From Whalleya microplaca (taxonomy: Eukaryota; Ascomycota; Sordariomycetes; Xylariales; Xylariaceae), in assembly GCA_022497155.1 (NCBI GenBank), contig MU385714.1:186001-250000 (forward strand): 64,000 nucleotides of DNA. Reading direction: 5' to 3'. The position numbers and the translations under genes are program-made. The notes below the pieces were generated by a model. It searched no databases. It worked only from the letters and a program-made list of their open reading frames with translations, and was not told where the DNA came from. Of this stretch, positions 33,416 through 45,032 are shown piece by piece (position 1 is the stretch's first letter; each line of letters opens with the position of its first letter).

Positions 33416-35014
33416 TTAACCAGAGCCACCCTTGAAGGCCTTGCCGAAGAGGATAACCTGGAGCTGGTCGTAGATGGACAGCACACCAGCACCGGCAACA
33501 CCACGGAGAATGTTGGCACCAGCACCCTTGAAGAGCGACTTCACACCCTCCGCGGCGACAATCTGTCGGGCAGCATCCAGGGTACCCTTGTACTTGACGG
33601 CCTCACCAGAGGTCATCATCATGCGACGACGGATAGTGTCCAGAGGGTAGGAGGCGACACCAGCACCAGTGGTAACACACCAACCAAGAGCGAACGAAGC
33701 CAAGAAGTTGTTCTCAAGAGGACCGACCAAGAGGACAGGCTTGATGGAGTCGTACATACCGAAGTACAGACCACGGTAAACGATGATACCGACGACGGAA
33801 GGCATGAAACCACGGTACAGACCACCAATACCATCACTGGCAAGAGTCTTGCGGTAGACGTCGATGAGACCGTTGAATTGACGATCACCACCCTTCGTGG
33901 CATTCTTGGCATCGTTGGCAAGACGAGTACGAGCGTAATCGAGGGAGTAGACGAAAAGCAGGGAAGTGGCACCAGCAGCCTAGGCGAATTGTTAATTAGG
34001 GAGCAGGGGTAGTAAGGTGGGGGATCAAAAGACTTACACCACCGGAGGCCAAGTTACCAGCCATCCACCAGGCGTATCCATCACGCTCCTTCTTGAAACC
34101 GAACATCTTCTTGAACTTGTCACGGAAGGCAAAGTTCAGGGCCTGGGTAGGGAAGTATCGGATGACGTTGGCAGTGTTTCCACGCCATAGGGACATGACA
34201 CCCTCGTTGGCGGTGGTTCTCTTGAAGCACTCCGCGATACCATCGTACTTTCGGTCAAGGCGACCAGATTTCAACATCTCATCCTATTACATTGTAAGTA
34301 TATCGATCAGTTACCCGCAATACGCAATCCAGCCCCAGCCCCAGCCCAATAAGCATGTAGATATATACATGTATATATGAGCATGAGTATTGGAAACGTG
34401 TCCAGGGACAGAAAAAAAAAAGAAAAAAAGAAAAATAATTCGCAACTCCAATTGTGCGCAAAATGGTGGGCATACCTGGTTCTGGATCAGGAGCTTGACA
34501 CGCTCGATGGGGGCAGCGGCGGTCTTCGAGACGGCGGCGGAGACACCACCCACTAGGCCATGTTAGTAATCAGGACCCTCTAATGCCAATGCTATCACAG
34601 CATGTGATGACGATATCGATTATACTGCCACCGGCAGTCGCGCAAGGAATTGGACGTACTCAAGAAGTCGGCCAAGAAGGGCTGTGAGGAATTTCATTGT
34701 CAGTCAAGTTTACATAGACATAACCCTAATGAGCGAAAAAGAGAAAAAAATGCGAGAAATTTTTTGCAGCCATCCATGCCAAGCAATCTTCCGAAAGACA
34801 ATTGAATCATGTCGGAATAGCTGGGAAACCATCTCAAACGTTTCCTCGAGAGCCAATTGACCTCAGGAAAGACTGGCGATAGGCATCGTTGGTGGTTGGA
34901 TGGCGGCCGGCTGGATGGAAGCCGATTCTAGTGCGAGGGAATTTGAGTGACAGGGAGCTGAGCTTGGAGACTTACCGGCATGCCCAAGACCTTCTGTTGC
35001 TCGGGAGGCGACAT
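33416..35014 (-). CDS. aac: Mitochondrial ADP/ATP carrier
   Basis: Five exons, 35014-34976, 34681-34660, 34552-34476, 34283-34038 and 33979-33416, keep frame and give 315 residues. Exon 2 has only 22 nt. The sequence runs [28 protein letters not shown], with the mitochondrial-carrier repeats visible as [24 protein letters not shown] and [12 protein letters not shown]; the last contains RRRMMM, diagnostic for ADP/ATP carriers. It exchanges cytosolic ADP for matrix ATP across the inner membrane. Repeat 2 shows [27 protein letters not shown]. Donors are GTAAGT, GTACGT, GTATGC and GTAAGT. Intron 3 is the longest (192 nt) and has an A/T-rich polypyrimidine run on the gene strand. Five-exon structure with tiny 5' exons is common for this gene in filamentous fungi. 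Identification is secure. Confidence 0.97.
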
Positions 35015-36689
35015 GTTGACGAATTGATCAAAGACGTCTTGATCTCTGAAAGGAGTGAGTGGAGATTACAGGTGGATGAGGGAAAGAAATAGAGAGTAGG
35101 AAGATTGAAGATGGATGGATGAATAGGATGGCGCAGATCGAGTGAAATATTTCTACTGCGACTGGGTCCGCAACAATGGTTTGGGGGAGGGAAAAAAAAT
35201 TCCTGCGGGTAACTGCAAAAGAGAACAGCTTTTTCTAGCGACTCTTCCCGGGCCCGCCGCTAAGATAGCAAGCAGGCTCTCCCAATCTTGAGCGGTTGCC
35301 CCGAGACCAATGGGCATCACGTGCACGGTGGGTCTGCGTCTTAAATCTCTCTTCCACTCACTGTCTGATTGTCCATCCACCGCAACAAGCGAGCCGTGCT
35401 TTTACCGGACAATTTCGGGATGGCGCTTAAGCTGGAGCTAGAATGATTACATACGTAGTATACATTTTTAAACTATTATACGTATTTGGGCTTTGCCTTT
35501 CCCCTCTCCAGCATCTTCCTCATAAGCCTGAACTTATACTAGATCAAGGGGGGAAACGAAAAGAATAAAAACTCTATTTCATTTGTAGATCGCACCAGCG
35601 CTTTTCTGCAGATATCTTTTGTCGGTAAAGAGTCTGTCTGGGAGTCGCCAATCCACTGTTATATGTACTGCATACGTAGGTAGTAGCCTCTCTCCAGTCT
35701 CTCCCCCGAGTCAAGTTTTCGGCTCCAAGCCTTGGCTGTTCGGCTGTAGCTTTTGCCCATAGGTATCCACATTGTACTTAAATCGGGAATTTATCTATAC
35801 TACCATGCATGCATCACATGCGGAATTTTCATTGCTCGAGATGCTTATGTATGAAGGCGCTTGAGCGACAGAATATCTTCGAAGGTCGAGCGAGATATTA
35901 ATTTTTACCTGTCTCATTTCCTAGGCACCATCCTCCTGTGCGTATCCTTATATGTAATATCAGCGGACCTAACGAGTTGTTCCCTCAGCTTGATTAGGCG
36001 TTGAATGGTGGATGCTACGGGAGACAGCACTAGTAATACTGACAAGTCACCCCCGGCCACGAGTTCAATGGATTCCAACCGACATCAACCTGGTAGCGTG
36101 GGCTAACTCAATTACTTACCGCAGTACAGGTCACCTCTTTTGGGCATTCAACGGACATTATCTCTCTTCTGGAGAGGTGACGATCGTTCAAATCGGGTTC
36201 ATAGCTGCAAGCTCGAGATATATCCCCGCAAGGCTGTTCCCGCAAGGTGGATATATCACGTTGGCATGGACGACGTAGCCTATCCAAGCACAAGCTAGGG
36301 GCAGATCATTGAGTTAAGGGTTAAGAAGAACCTGCTTGACCGAGTATTACAGATGGCATAGACATAGCTGCCGGTACCCGATTCATATATCCACAAGATG
36401 CGCTGATCACTAGTGATTCCGTATGCATGAAAAATGTTGTACGCAGAATGATCGGAGTTTCTCATTGAACCCCTATGGAAAGATGGCTGCAAGAGCTCTG
36501 AACCGTGACCGTCCCAATGCTACGCCGAGGATCGAATGCCTAAATCCATCATGTTCCCTTCTGGGATCCATCTCGCCCGTCAAACTCTCATGTCAACCGA
36601 CGTCATCTTTATCGTGGTATCGTGAGATTGATGATTTAGTCCGAGGCACCGACAGCTCGTGCTGCATCAGAATTAGCATGACTGTCCCA
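35015..36689. other. 1.7-kb spacer
   Basis: Promoter region of the ADP/ATP carrier gene, then noncoding DNA to the end of rps25. An inverted pair GATATATCC/GGATATATC (36217-36225 and 36249-36257) encloses two copies of CCCGCAAGG or CCGCAAGG. No gene seen. Confidence 0.5.
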
Positions 36690-37143
36690 CTACTTGTAAA
36701 GTTCTTCCAACATACTGTAGATCTTCATCTTGCTGTGCGTGACGACCGGCTTGATTTGACCCTTCTCCTCAAGATCCTTCAGGCATTTCCGTGCGAGCGA
36801 GCCGTTGATCTTTAGTCTGTCGACGAGGGTAGCGACTGTGACGAGGCGGTAGGACTGGACATCCTTGTAGAGCTTCTCGGACGTGGTCTTGTCGAGCATG
36901 ACAGCATGCTGGGCCTTGTCCTTGACTGTATTGAGACAGTTAGTCTAAAAGTCTCTCTGCATTATCAATTGCGACACCTCGCTCCCGCATTATCTAGTCG
37001 TCGAGAAAATTCGTGCTACTTGCCTTTACCCCTGTGGTGTGAAAGTTAGCGGGAATATTCCTCAAGAATAGGTAGGATTGATGCAATACGTACTTCGACC
37101 ACTTCTTCTTCTGCTTCTTCGCACCAGTTGCTGCGGGTGCCAT
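36690..37143 (-). CDS. rps25: 40S ribosomal protein S25 (eS25)
   Basis: Three exons, 37143-37094, 37031-37024 and 36925-36690, give 97 residues, the usual eS25 length. The protein reads MAPAATGAKKQKKKWSKGKV...KDKAQHAVMLDKTTSEKLYKDV with the conserved winged-helix part LVTVATLVDRLKINGSLARKCLKDLEEK and C-terminal THSKMKIYSMLEELYK (shown in pieces). Exon 2 is an 8-nt microexon (G GGT AAA G) needed to keep the conserved KWSKGKVKDK. It is followed by a GC-AG intron (donor GCAAGT). Both introns have CTAAC branch sites 12-18 nt before their acceptors (CACAG, ATACAG). eS25 sits near the E-site on the 40S head and is needed for IRES-driven initiation. CACGTG lies 118 bp upstream. Confidence 0.95.
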
Positions 37144-38291
37144 TTTGTCTGATTTCTCCTTTTTGGCGTTGCAGTTGTGATGATGTGTGAAGTTGGAGGG
37201 GCCGAATTATGAATTTTTGTAAAGTTCGCTTCAGCGTTGTGGGAAGGGTGGATTAAGGTCCACGTGACGTGCCTAGATTATATGTACCTTTAGCATGTGG
37301 CCTGTGCATACCTCTGGCAGCCTAGGTGGGTACCTATGTACCGAGTACCTACTAGTGCCGATTACCTACATCATCCAGTCAATATAGCTATACGTACCAG
37401 CGAATGAGAACCTCACCTATACCAGTTCTGTGATCGCTATGCTCGATATAGGTTCACCCATTATATTTCCGGCATATATCGAGGAAATATGTCTGACCAT
37501 CCCATATAATATCAAGGCCAAGGAGGTAGATGTAACAGAGCTAAGAAGCAAGAAACCAAAGATGAGTACGCATAGTAGCAATAAGTGAAAATAGCTTCAT
37601 TCGGTACACAGGGAGGGAAGTACCTAGCACCTTACATTAAACGACTTCCCATACTTAGCAGAGTTGCCATGATTCTCATGAAATAGAAACTCGAACAAGG
37701 CCCATCTTAAACAGCAGTAGATAATCAGGTGTCCATATCTACACGAGTTGGGCACTTCTTAACAATTATATCTCAGATATGTTTTAGTCATCAATAACAA
37801 CAGATGTTGGCACTCTCGTTGAGTCATAACATACAGGCTCGATGAGTATCTCACCTAGCTTGAGGAGTCTCGTGCAGAATGCCTTGGGCATTGCCACATA
37901 AGACCTAAAACATCTAGTTGGGGGAGATGTTATCCTTAACGTTAGCTTATAGATTCTACGACATGCTATGATCACCGCGGGTTACCAGGTATCCGGGTTC
38001 ATAAAACTGATGTGTATACGGGTATACAACGCGCATTATGTGTTGGATATGTTGCCTACACTGCGAACCCCTGAATTCAAGAAAGGTTCACTGGCTAGGC
38101 ATGCTCTACAGGCTTTAGAGGCTGACAGGGACACATCGTCACAAAGCATGTACTCGAGGAGCTGGTTTACCGAATCTTCTATGTAAGACTACCTTCTAGT
38201 TCAAAGTAAACGCACGGCAGGGTTAGGTAAGTAAACGCAATGAATGAAAATCCGAGTCGAACAAGAATAACCAGAGAGCCACTTTGGTGAA
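37144..38291. other. Spacer with no gene seen
   Basis: rps25 promoter, then AT-rich DNA. CCTAGGTGGGTACCTATGTACC-like words are dense near 37320. Short open frames have no motif. Confidence 0.5.
37261..37266. promoter_or_regulatory. CACGTG upstream of rps25
   Basis: CACGTG followed by ACGTG, 118 bp upstream of the rps25 ATG. A bHLH (Cbf1-type) site is plausible for a ribosomal-protein promoter; not proven. Confidence 0.3.
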
Positions 38292-40295
38292 TCAAGAGGT
38301 AACTTGGCTATTTCCTGGGCTTCGTTTAAGAGCTGCCTTCGCTGACGCCTGGTGCAAGTCATTCAGCACTGTGACGAAGTATTTGACCCGAAGGGCTTTG
38401 CACACCTCTGCATTCAGCGGTCGAGCCTCTGGTTCTCCGGTCTTGATCATGGCTGCTGCATTGAGAATCACATGAATTGCACTGTCTTGAACGCTCGCGT
38501 GTTGGCAATCAACTACCTTGACTTCCTTCGGTGAAATCGTTTGTGGAATTCGTTCCCCATGCTTCGGAATCCAGTCAGACAGTAATGTTAGTGCCACGCG
38601 ATGTCTAGACTCATTCTTCGTTGGGTCGAGAAAGGTAATCGGATTGAGAGTTTTAGAGCGTGTCGGGTTGACATAGCATATGAGACACCATGCGCCATCG
38701 ATGCTTAATGGAATGACGATGCCCTTAAAGTCATGCAACAACGTGTTTTCGGTGGCAACCTGAGAGATGCTACATCTGTCTAGTATGGTCCAGTCTTCGG
38801 GTAATCTCTGACGAATTAAATGGTAAATAATATCATCTTTCGATCCTCCTTTGACGAATTCTAGCAATGATTTTGGCGAGAAAGACGAATAGGCATTCAG
38901 ACGCCTAAGAGCTGTGGCATCTCCACAAAATGCAAACGGCGCCCATTCCGGCGTATCAAGTATTCTTAGGAGGTTTAGTCTCAGAGAAAATCGTGTAACG
39001 TTATGTACGGAATATCTCTTGAGAATGGGATCTATTCGCTCCGCGAAGTCGGATTGTGATACCTCCTCTCCGTGGAACTTAGAGAGCAAGGCACTACCGA
39101 TTGTGTTTGATAACGATCGAAACACCTCCCCTAAGACGGTTTTTTGCAGCACATTTTTCAATACTTCCCAAATATAATCGATCGAGCGAACATTAACCAA
39201 GTCTTCTTGTATGCGATCACTTAGTTCATGAAGTGGGAATAGTAATAGGAAAGACTGCTCTCCAACATCCTCCTGTAGTAGTGAGAGCTGTTCACCATAT
39301 TTCATGATATTCCGCCATTTATCTTTTTCGCGCTTTAGGACGCTGGATATCCCCTTTTCCTTCCGGGCAAATTGCGCGCATATGCCTAATTCGACGTCTT
39401 CATCGAGTTCTTCTGTAAACATAAAAGACCGGTTATCTTGGGTGTATTTCTCCATGTATTTCTCGCACTGATTGAAGCACCGGACAGCTGCGAAAGCCAT
39501 GAAGATATTGCCAATGTATTCGTCATCTAAGCTATCCGCGGAGCTCCAGCACTTAACGGTATCATCCATTGTGTACATTTTGGGGAGCATAATATTTTTG
39601 TGTTCGGCGAGAGCGAATATACACTCGGCACGAAAACACAAGTAAACTGGATTGAGGAATTTGATGAAACTGAAAAGGCATTTCGCAGCATTCTGTATTC
39701 GCCTAGTTGTGTCCATCTCATTGACTCTTGGCCCGATGTTGCAAAATTCTTCCTTGCTCATAAACATCGGAACCCAGACACCCAAGTCAGACAACTGGGG
39801 CTCAAATGCCATGCTGTGTGTAGTGTACGGGTCAAACCAATTATCAATCCTCTTTTCGGGCGCTTCATTAGTTCCTGACTGCAGTGCGGGTGTGGGTAAA
39901 CCTGAATAATTTGGAAAATTTGCTGAGGCGTTGTTGTTTGCCCCTGAAGCCCGTGAAGAACTCGAGGGCTCAATGAGCACGTTTTTGCCCGAAGTATCTC
40001 CATTACGATTGATGGATTTCCGTTTGTTTTTCCTTTTGATGATTGCAAGAGCGCTGTCGAATAGATCTTTATAAGCTTTATTAGAGTCTACTCGAGCTTT
40101 TATCATGGTCGATATATTGCTGCCATATAACTGGCCAAAAAGCTTGTGGTAGATGTCTTCACGGTCATGCCTCAAGAGTACCTGATCCACTATGTCATCT
40201 GCAGTAAGATCTTTAAAGGTAAGGCGGGAAGTGGCTTCCTGACTCCTGGTAGCATTTACGCTGGAACAAGGCGTGCCATTTGACCTGTCCGCCAT
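38292..40295 (-). CDS. ULP1/C48-like protein with degenerate active site
   Basis: Single exon, 667 residues, start MADRSNGTPCSS. The C-terminal 140 residues look like a SUMO-protease (C48) core: IVIPLSIDGAWCLICYVN (527-543) at the place of the usual I-P-x-x-x-x-x-H-W strand, ITFLDP with D557 at the Asp position, and VVDCQHASVQDSAIHVILNA (594-613) at the Q-x-x-x-x-D-C-G-x-F helix. In this alignment the catalytic His is Ala535 and the Cys is Ser605, so it would be catalytically dead. The alignment is by eye. The N-terminal 500 residues are mostly helical with no domain I recognise, and a basic KRKNKRK patch (88-93) may be a nuclear signal. It lies between two gene-poor spacers. A fungal-specific helical protein with only a chance C48 resemblance remains possible. 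Confidence 0.7.
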   Translation of the reverse strand: MADRSNGTPCSSVNATRSQEATSRLTFKDLTADDIVDQVLLRHDREDIYHKLFGQLYGSNISTMIKARVDSNKAYKDLFDSALAIIKRKNKRKSINRNGDTSGKNVLIEPSSSSRASGANNNASANFPNYSGLPTPALQSGTNEAPEKRIDNWFDPYTTHSMAFEPQLSDLGVWVPMFMSKEEFCNIGPRVNEMDTTRRIQNAAKCLFSFIKFLNPVYLCFRAECIFALAEHKNIMLPKMYTMDDTVKCWSSADSLDDEYIGNIFMAFAAVRCFNQCEKYMEKYTQDNRSFMFTEELDEDVELGICAQFARKEKGISSVLKREKDKWRNIMKYGEQLSLLQEDVGEQSFLLLFPLHELSDRIQEDLVNVRSIDYIWEVLKNVLQKTVLGEVFRSLSNTIGSALLSKFHGEEVSQSDFAERIDPILKRYSVHNVTRFSLRLNLLRILDTPEWAPFAFCGDATALRRLNAYSSFSPKSLLEFVKGGSKDDIIYHLIRQRLPEDWTILDRCSISQVATENTLLHDFKGIVIPLSIDGAWCLICYVNPTRSKTLNPITFLDPTKNESRHRVALTLLSDWIPKHGERIPQTISPKEVKVVDCQHASVQDSAIHVILNAAAMIKTGEPEARPLNAEVCKALRVKYFVTVLNDLHQASAKAALKRSPGNSQVTS

Positions 40296-41562
40296 ATTGG
40301 TCTAGTTGAAACGCAAAGTTGAAGGATAGTTGATACGTCTACTTCGATGTATTACTTGTGTTTGGTAGTGAACAGGATTATCAGGTTATCACGACCTCCT
40401 TAGATAAGTGTTGTTAAGCTGTAGTTGCCTTTCCGGCTATCTATCAAATGAGCAGTTTCAATCTCATCTTTTGAAGAAGTAATCGAGTATGAATTCAGTC
40501 TCTACTCGGAGGAAGTTCTAAACACGAGTGAGTCTGTCGATAAGTAGAAGGCGGACGCCTTTACAGTACTTACCTTAGTTGCCTTGTAATTGATATCTTG
40601 TTAGTCGCTTGAAAGTGGGCGTAGAGACGTAACGGATCCAACCCTGAACTGTAGGTAATCCAATAGCAGAATACTGTCGATGGATATGTAGTTCAATATC
40701 TTGTCCCTGTAGTAGATATGAGGAACGATGATAATATCTCGCCTAATCTAGTCTAGGCTTTGGAATCGTTTTGGGTGTGCTACCCATAGACAGACTTGAG
40801 AGAAGCTTCCTGTTCAGAAGCTAGATATTCTAGATAAGGAAGGTGACTATGAAGGATGCTAAGGCATTATAAGCCACGGAAAATCGCCTACGGACTAAGA
40901 ACCCTTAGATACCTACCTGTCGGTTGAATTCTGCACCTTCAACTCGAAGGGATTGAATTGTTGCTATCAAAATATTCTCAAGATAAGTGGTACGCCGGAG
41001 GCTGACACCCCTGAAAGACCTCATCAAATGTACCTCAAATACGTATGTACGCATACATAAGGTACCTTAGATAAGTGCCACCATATGTGCAGCCACAGCT
41101 TACGTCGCCCAGGCTCAAAATACCTGCCCGATTCTACTGCGTACATGTATCAGCCTCATCTAATACGCAAGCAATCGCCCCAGCAGCCTAGTGGACCCCC
41201 ACCTTAGGTACCCCACCCTGTGCGAACAGGGGGGCCGGTTCCTGCACATTTACGTTGGTCAGTGTGGCTTGGCATTAGGTTAGTGCCTTCGACACTCTTT
41301 TCGAGAATCATCGTGATAGTCATTCATAGGGGGGCATCTAGATTGAACGACCTCAAAGCTGGATATAGTTCTTGTCAACAGACTGACAAGCTTTCCTGAA
41401 GCTATGAAGCGATATTAGTCTACGTGCTAATGCTTCTCTTTCAAACCTTCGTTTGGACCCCTATTACGTGATACTGTCGCACATCACGCGTTTGTACTTC
41501 TCGTCAGTCCCCTGAATTTATCTTTTCTTGTCTGTACACTACGAAGCCCACGAGCCCCCAAT
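40296..41562. other. Divergent spacer
   Basis: Shared upstream region of the ULP1-like (minus) and the type II membrane protein (plus) genes. A single ACGCGT lies at 41486-41491, 72 bp before the ATG at 41563. GGTACCTTAG-like words are present near 41060 and 41205. No gene seen. Confidence 0.45.
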
Positions 41563-43662
41563 ATGCCGCACCAACGCGTCATATTCGGCCTGCCGATGCC
41601 TCGAATTGCCCCTCGCCGAATCTCCTTCCTCCTCGTCAGCCTTGGCCTGTTCGCACTCTTCACCCTTCTTTTCACACTGCCCAGCGCCATACCGACGGGC
41701 CCAAGCCTATCCAAGTCCATCGCGGATCACAAGTTTTCCATACCAAAATACAAGGACAAGTTTTCGACAAGCATCCTGAACCCTTTGCGACCGGCTTCGC
41801 ACAAGCCTGCAGAGCAGCAGAACTCGGTGTATGGTGGAAGTTCGTGGTATTCGAACTGGAACTGGCTGAGCCCGTTCTCTTCTTCCATCACCTTGGACGA
41901 GAATAGGTCGTTGCTTCCGCCGTTGAAAGAAAGGGCAGCCATATATTGCTACTACGACACGACCATCGAGCGCGATGACGCTACAAAGGAGGCCGAAAGT
42001 GCCCTGCTTCTAACTTGGAGACGTGCTTGGTGGGCCCAGGGGTTCAAGCCTATTATTCTAAGTGCCGCCGAAGCCATGAACAATCCCTATTATGATGAGC
42101 TTCAGAGACTGGAGGTGGAGCCGGGTTTCAAGAAGGACATGATGCGATGGCTTGCATGGGAAAATATGGGCGGAGGGTTGTTGTCACATCAACTGTTGTT
42201 CCCAATGGGTGCCTACCAAGATCCTCTACTATCGTATCTGCGAAGAGGAGAATACCCTGCGTTATTGACAAGGTGGGAGGGTTTTGATGACGGTCTGTTC
42301 GCTGGCACCAAGAGTGCGATTGCCGCAGCCATCACTCAAGCTCTCCGAAAACCGCAAGAGAAATCTGCCAAGGACTTGGTTGCAGCTGTTACTAGTGATA
42401 CCTTTCATGTCGACCCATCCCACGATTCTCTCGCATTCTACAATGCCAAAACTATTGAGAAATCCTACGACAAAATCGCAGAAGAAGTAGGGGCAGATCG
42501 CGCACAGGGCTTAAAAAGTTTGAACGTTCTCATAAACTTCCATCTGCACAACACCTGGCAAGATATGTTTAAATATGGCATTGCTGTCCTCAAGCCTATG
42601 CCAGACCATACTACGCACATGATAGAGCCAGCATTCGATCTCGCGGCCAGGCTTGCTACATGCAGCAACTCGCCATTGCCATCATCATGCCCGCCGAACA
42701 TTCCGAGATGTTCTCCATGCGTTTCTTCTCATCCTATGAAAGTCGCAACGCCAGCACGGTATCGCAATACTACCGGCCTATGGTATGTATTAAAGACTTC
42801 TCGTTTTGAAAATTAAACCCCTTTTCCTGAGTTAAATCCCGATTATCCTTGTTGTACTGCGACTAACTCTGCGATAGTAAGTATAAGAAATCTCTATTAT
42901 TCCTCATTATTGCGGTTCAAAAGTTCGGCCGCTTGCAAACTTCAAGAATTTACAGGGAGTAAGTCTTCGAGTTTGAGAACGGAATATTTACGTATAGCAG
43001 TTACTATTGGTACAGTAGCACACCCGTACACCTTGCGATCGCTTAGCTCGCTTCGCGAAACGATTGATGTTGCATGGGTCAGACGGAATACGAAGCGTGA
43101 CGAGTGGCTTTACCTTGTCTTCCAGGAGCTTCTCGGGACGGGAATATCCGGTTCGGCTCGTGTGGTCAAGTTCAAGGAGGCCGTGGCAGGAGAATTTGCC
43201 ACATCACACTCCCTCTGGTTGACTGCCGAGAAAGAATCGCTCCCGCATGACCTGGACTGGTGGTTCGGCTTCGAACTCCCGCCCAAGGGAGCCGACGACG
43301 GGAAGTCGGAAACCCCGGTCCCCGGCAAAGAACGCCGGCCGAAGCCCGAGCACGATCCAGCGGACGGTCCGGTCTCTACAGAAGATGACCTTACTCGTGA
43401 ACCGCGTCTCCTCGAGAGGGCGCGGGAAGTGAGCAAGAGCAAGGCGGAACAGGACGTCCGCGCCCGCGAGGCCATCGAGGCTTGGAACCTGGCTGACACG
43501 GAAGCTTGGCGATTTGCCAAGGCATTCTTGGCGCGCTCGAGGGTAGAGAGGTTGAAGTGGGAAGAAGAGGAGAGTAAATACGCTGGCGGAGTCGGCAGTG
43601 ATACGAGCAGGGGCCGGCGAAATAGTTGGGTACGATGGGGAGATCATGAAGAGAAGGAATAG
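41563..43662 (+). CDS. Fungal type II membrane protein, unknown function (frame uncertain at the intron)
   Basis: Exon 1 is 41563-42782 and exon 2 runs from about 43001 to 43662. A signal-anchor helix (FLLVSLGLFALFTLLFTLPSAI, about residues 23-44, shown approximately) near the N-terminus predicts a Golgi/ER lumenal protein. Lumenal motifs are AAIYCYYDTTIERDD, SALLLTWRRAWWAQGFKPI, MMRWLAWENMGGGLL and a Cys/Pro motif SCPPNIPRCSPCV. Exon 2 begins TIGTVAHPYTLRSLSSLRET, then DWWFGFELP, and ends with a charged coiled region (EAWNLADTEAWRFAKAF). I recall this as a conserved fungal family without known activity; glycosyltransferase-like architecture is only a guess. The expected splice (GTATGT at 42783, TATAGCAG to 43000) leaves the frame off by one base, so either another splice form or a 1-bp indel exists. 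If the indel is real, the gene is broken. Confidence 0.65.
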
Positions 43663-44019
43663 GGGAGATGGAATGATGGATATGTACGGCTAACAACGTG
43701 GGGTTGATTGTCCTTATCAGGTTTCTGCATTCGAATATAATCATGGTAGTATGGAGTTCTGCGTTACGGACTCATTAGACTAGATAGGTAGACCCTGTTA
43801 GGCACATGTACATGAAATTAGGTTTAGCAATGAGCTCTGATATTTTATAAATGAGTTCTGATATTTTATATTTGAGGAAAAGATTAGGTTGTTGAAAGCT
43901 AATCTAGGGCAGCAATGTTGAATTCAAACAGCCCACGTCACATTGAAGAAGAGATCTCACCATACTAATAGGAAAAGCAACAGTCGATCTCAGTTCCACC
44001 GTCTTCAACAGTGCCGGAT
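43663..44019. other. Convergent 3' flanks
   Basis: Short AT-rich spacer between convergent genes; holds only the 21-bp tandem duplication. Confidence 0.5.
43831..43872. repeat. 21-bp tandem duplication
   Basis: TGAGCTCTGATATTTTATAAA is followed directly by a near-identical second copy with one C-to-T and a few terminal differences. It lies 170 bp past the stop of the membrane-protein gene. Confidence 0.8.
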
Positions 44020-45032
44020 TTAGGTAACGATAGTATCGCCGCCCATCTCGCCGCTCAATTCCCGTGACGTTGCGCCACGTCTGGTCAAGCTGGCACCGGC
44101 AATGGCGTTACTCTCGCTACTGCCATCTGCTTGACGCATAACATTGCCATTGCCTATCTTATTCCCAACAATATTGCCGGTCGTCAATGCGACCGATTCG
44201 AGATATGACTGCAGAGCAGTTCGTGCAGCTTCGACCACCTTCTCGGCATGTGTCAAGGCGTCTTTCAGCGCATGAATAGTAGCGTCCTCTGGAACTGCTT
44301 CCGTCAAGCGATTGGTTATGGCACTGCCGTTTCCAGGTTCAGTTCCACTTCCAAGAGCCGCGCCGTTGCGGCTCTGCTCTTCAAGCAGCTCGTGGATATG
44401 ACCATTCAGCCATATGCCTTCCAGCTGGGCGTTGGTCATGTCCTTGGCGCCACTAATACGGCCCCGGCACGTCGTTCGGCCACACAAGCAGTCGAATGGC
44501 TGCGCCATGTCCCATTCTGTCGAGGGGTAGAAGAACTACGGCGGTGTAAGCTTTTTGTGGGATTCAAGTCTAGGCCCTACCGGTTAGGTGACGGACGGTG
44601 AGTTCCTCGCCAGGCTGAAGGCCATTGGGCCCGGCTATGATGTTGAAATTTGACGTATCGAAGATCTATGCAAGCATGGCCTTTTAGTTAGGACTCGGCT
44701 CCGAAGTGAGGCAGCGGCGGTGGAGAAGCCTCGCCCCTTCATCACGGATCACCATGGGTGGAGAGAGCACTGACTAGAGTTGGCTCGCAAGAGTGATTGA
44801 TATACAGCAAGTCGCTGTTCAGATTGAGGTGCTTGCTCCGTCCACACTGTACCGTTGCATAGGTCGGCGTCTCAACTAAGGTGCACGAAGGAAAATCCAT
44901 CTTCGTGTACAGGCCGAAAGGTGGCAGGGAGATTTTTGACAGGCTCTTGGACGTGAACTCCTGCTCGTTGATGATCACATCCTGGATGTCAGGGTGCGAC
45001 GGTCGATCCCAGTGGGGTGTCAGAGGTGCCAT
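44020..45032 (-). CDS. SET-domain protein with post-SET zinc motif
   Basis: Three exons, 45032-44775, 44665-44597 and 44535-44020, keep frame and give 280 residues. Donors are GTCAGT and GTCCGT (weak), acceptors GCATAG and CCGTAG; the second branch site is probably CTAAC. Core motifs are YINHSCEPTL (77-86), the N-H-S-C-x-P of SET methyltransferases that forms the AdoMet pocket, then GEELTFFYPSTEW and the post-SET cluster FDCLCGRTTCRGRISGA (C-x-C-x4-C, zinc binding). The N-terminal half is short and shows no pre-SET. The C-terminal 120 residues have a helical stretch (about 175-210) and a Gly/Asn-rich tail. It is probably a lysine methyltransferase of the small fungal SET group; the target could be non-histone. 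Exon 2 has only 69 nt. Confidence 0.85.

Noticed and set aside
42655..42782. A second open frame in exon 1 of the type II membrane protein gene (reads YMQQLAIAIIMPAEHSEMF...), suggesting a frameshift at 42657
   Set aside because: The original frame keeps a Cys/Pro motif (SCPPNIPRCSPC) that I recall from the family, so the alternative frame is taken as a shadow.
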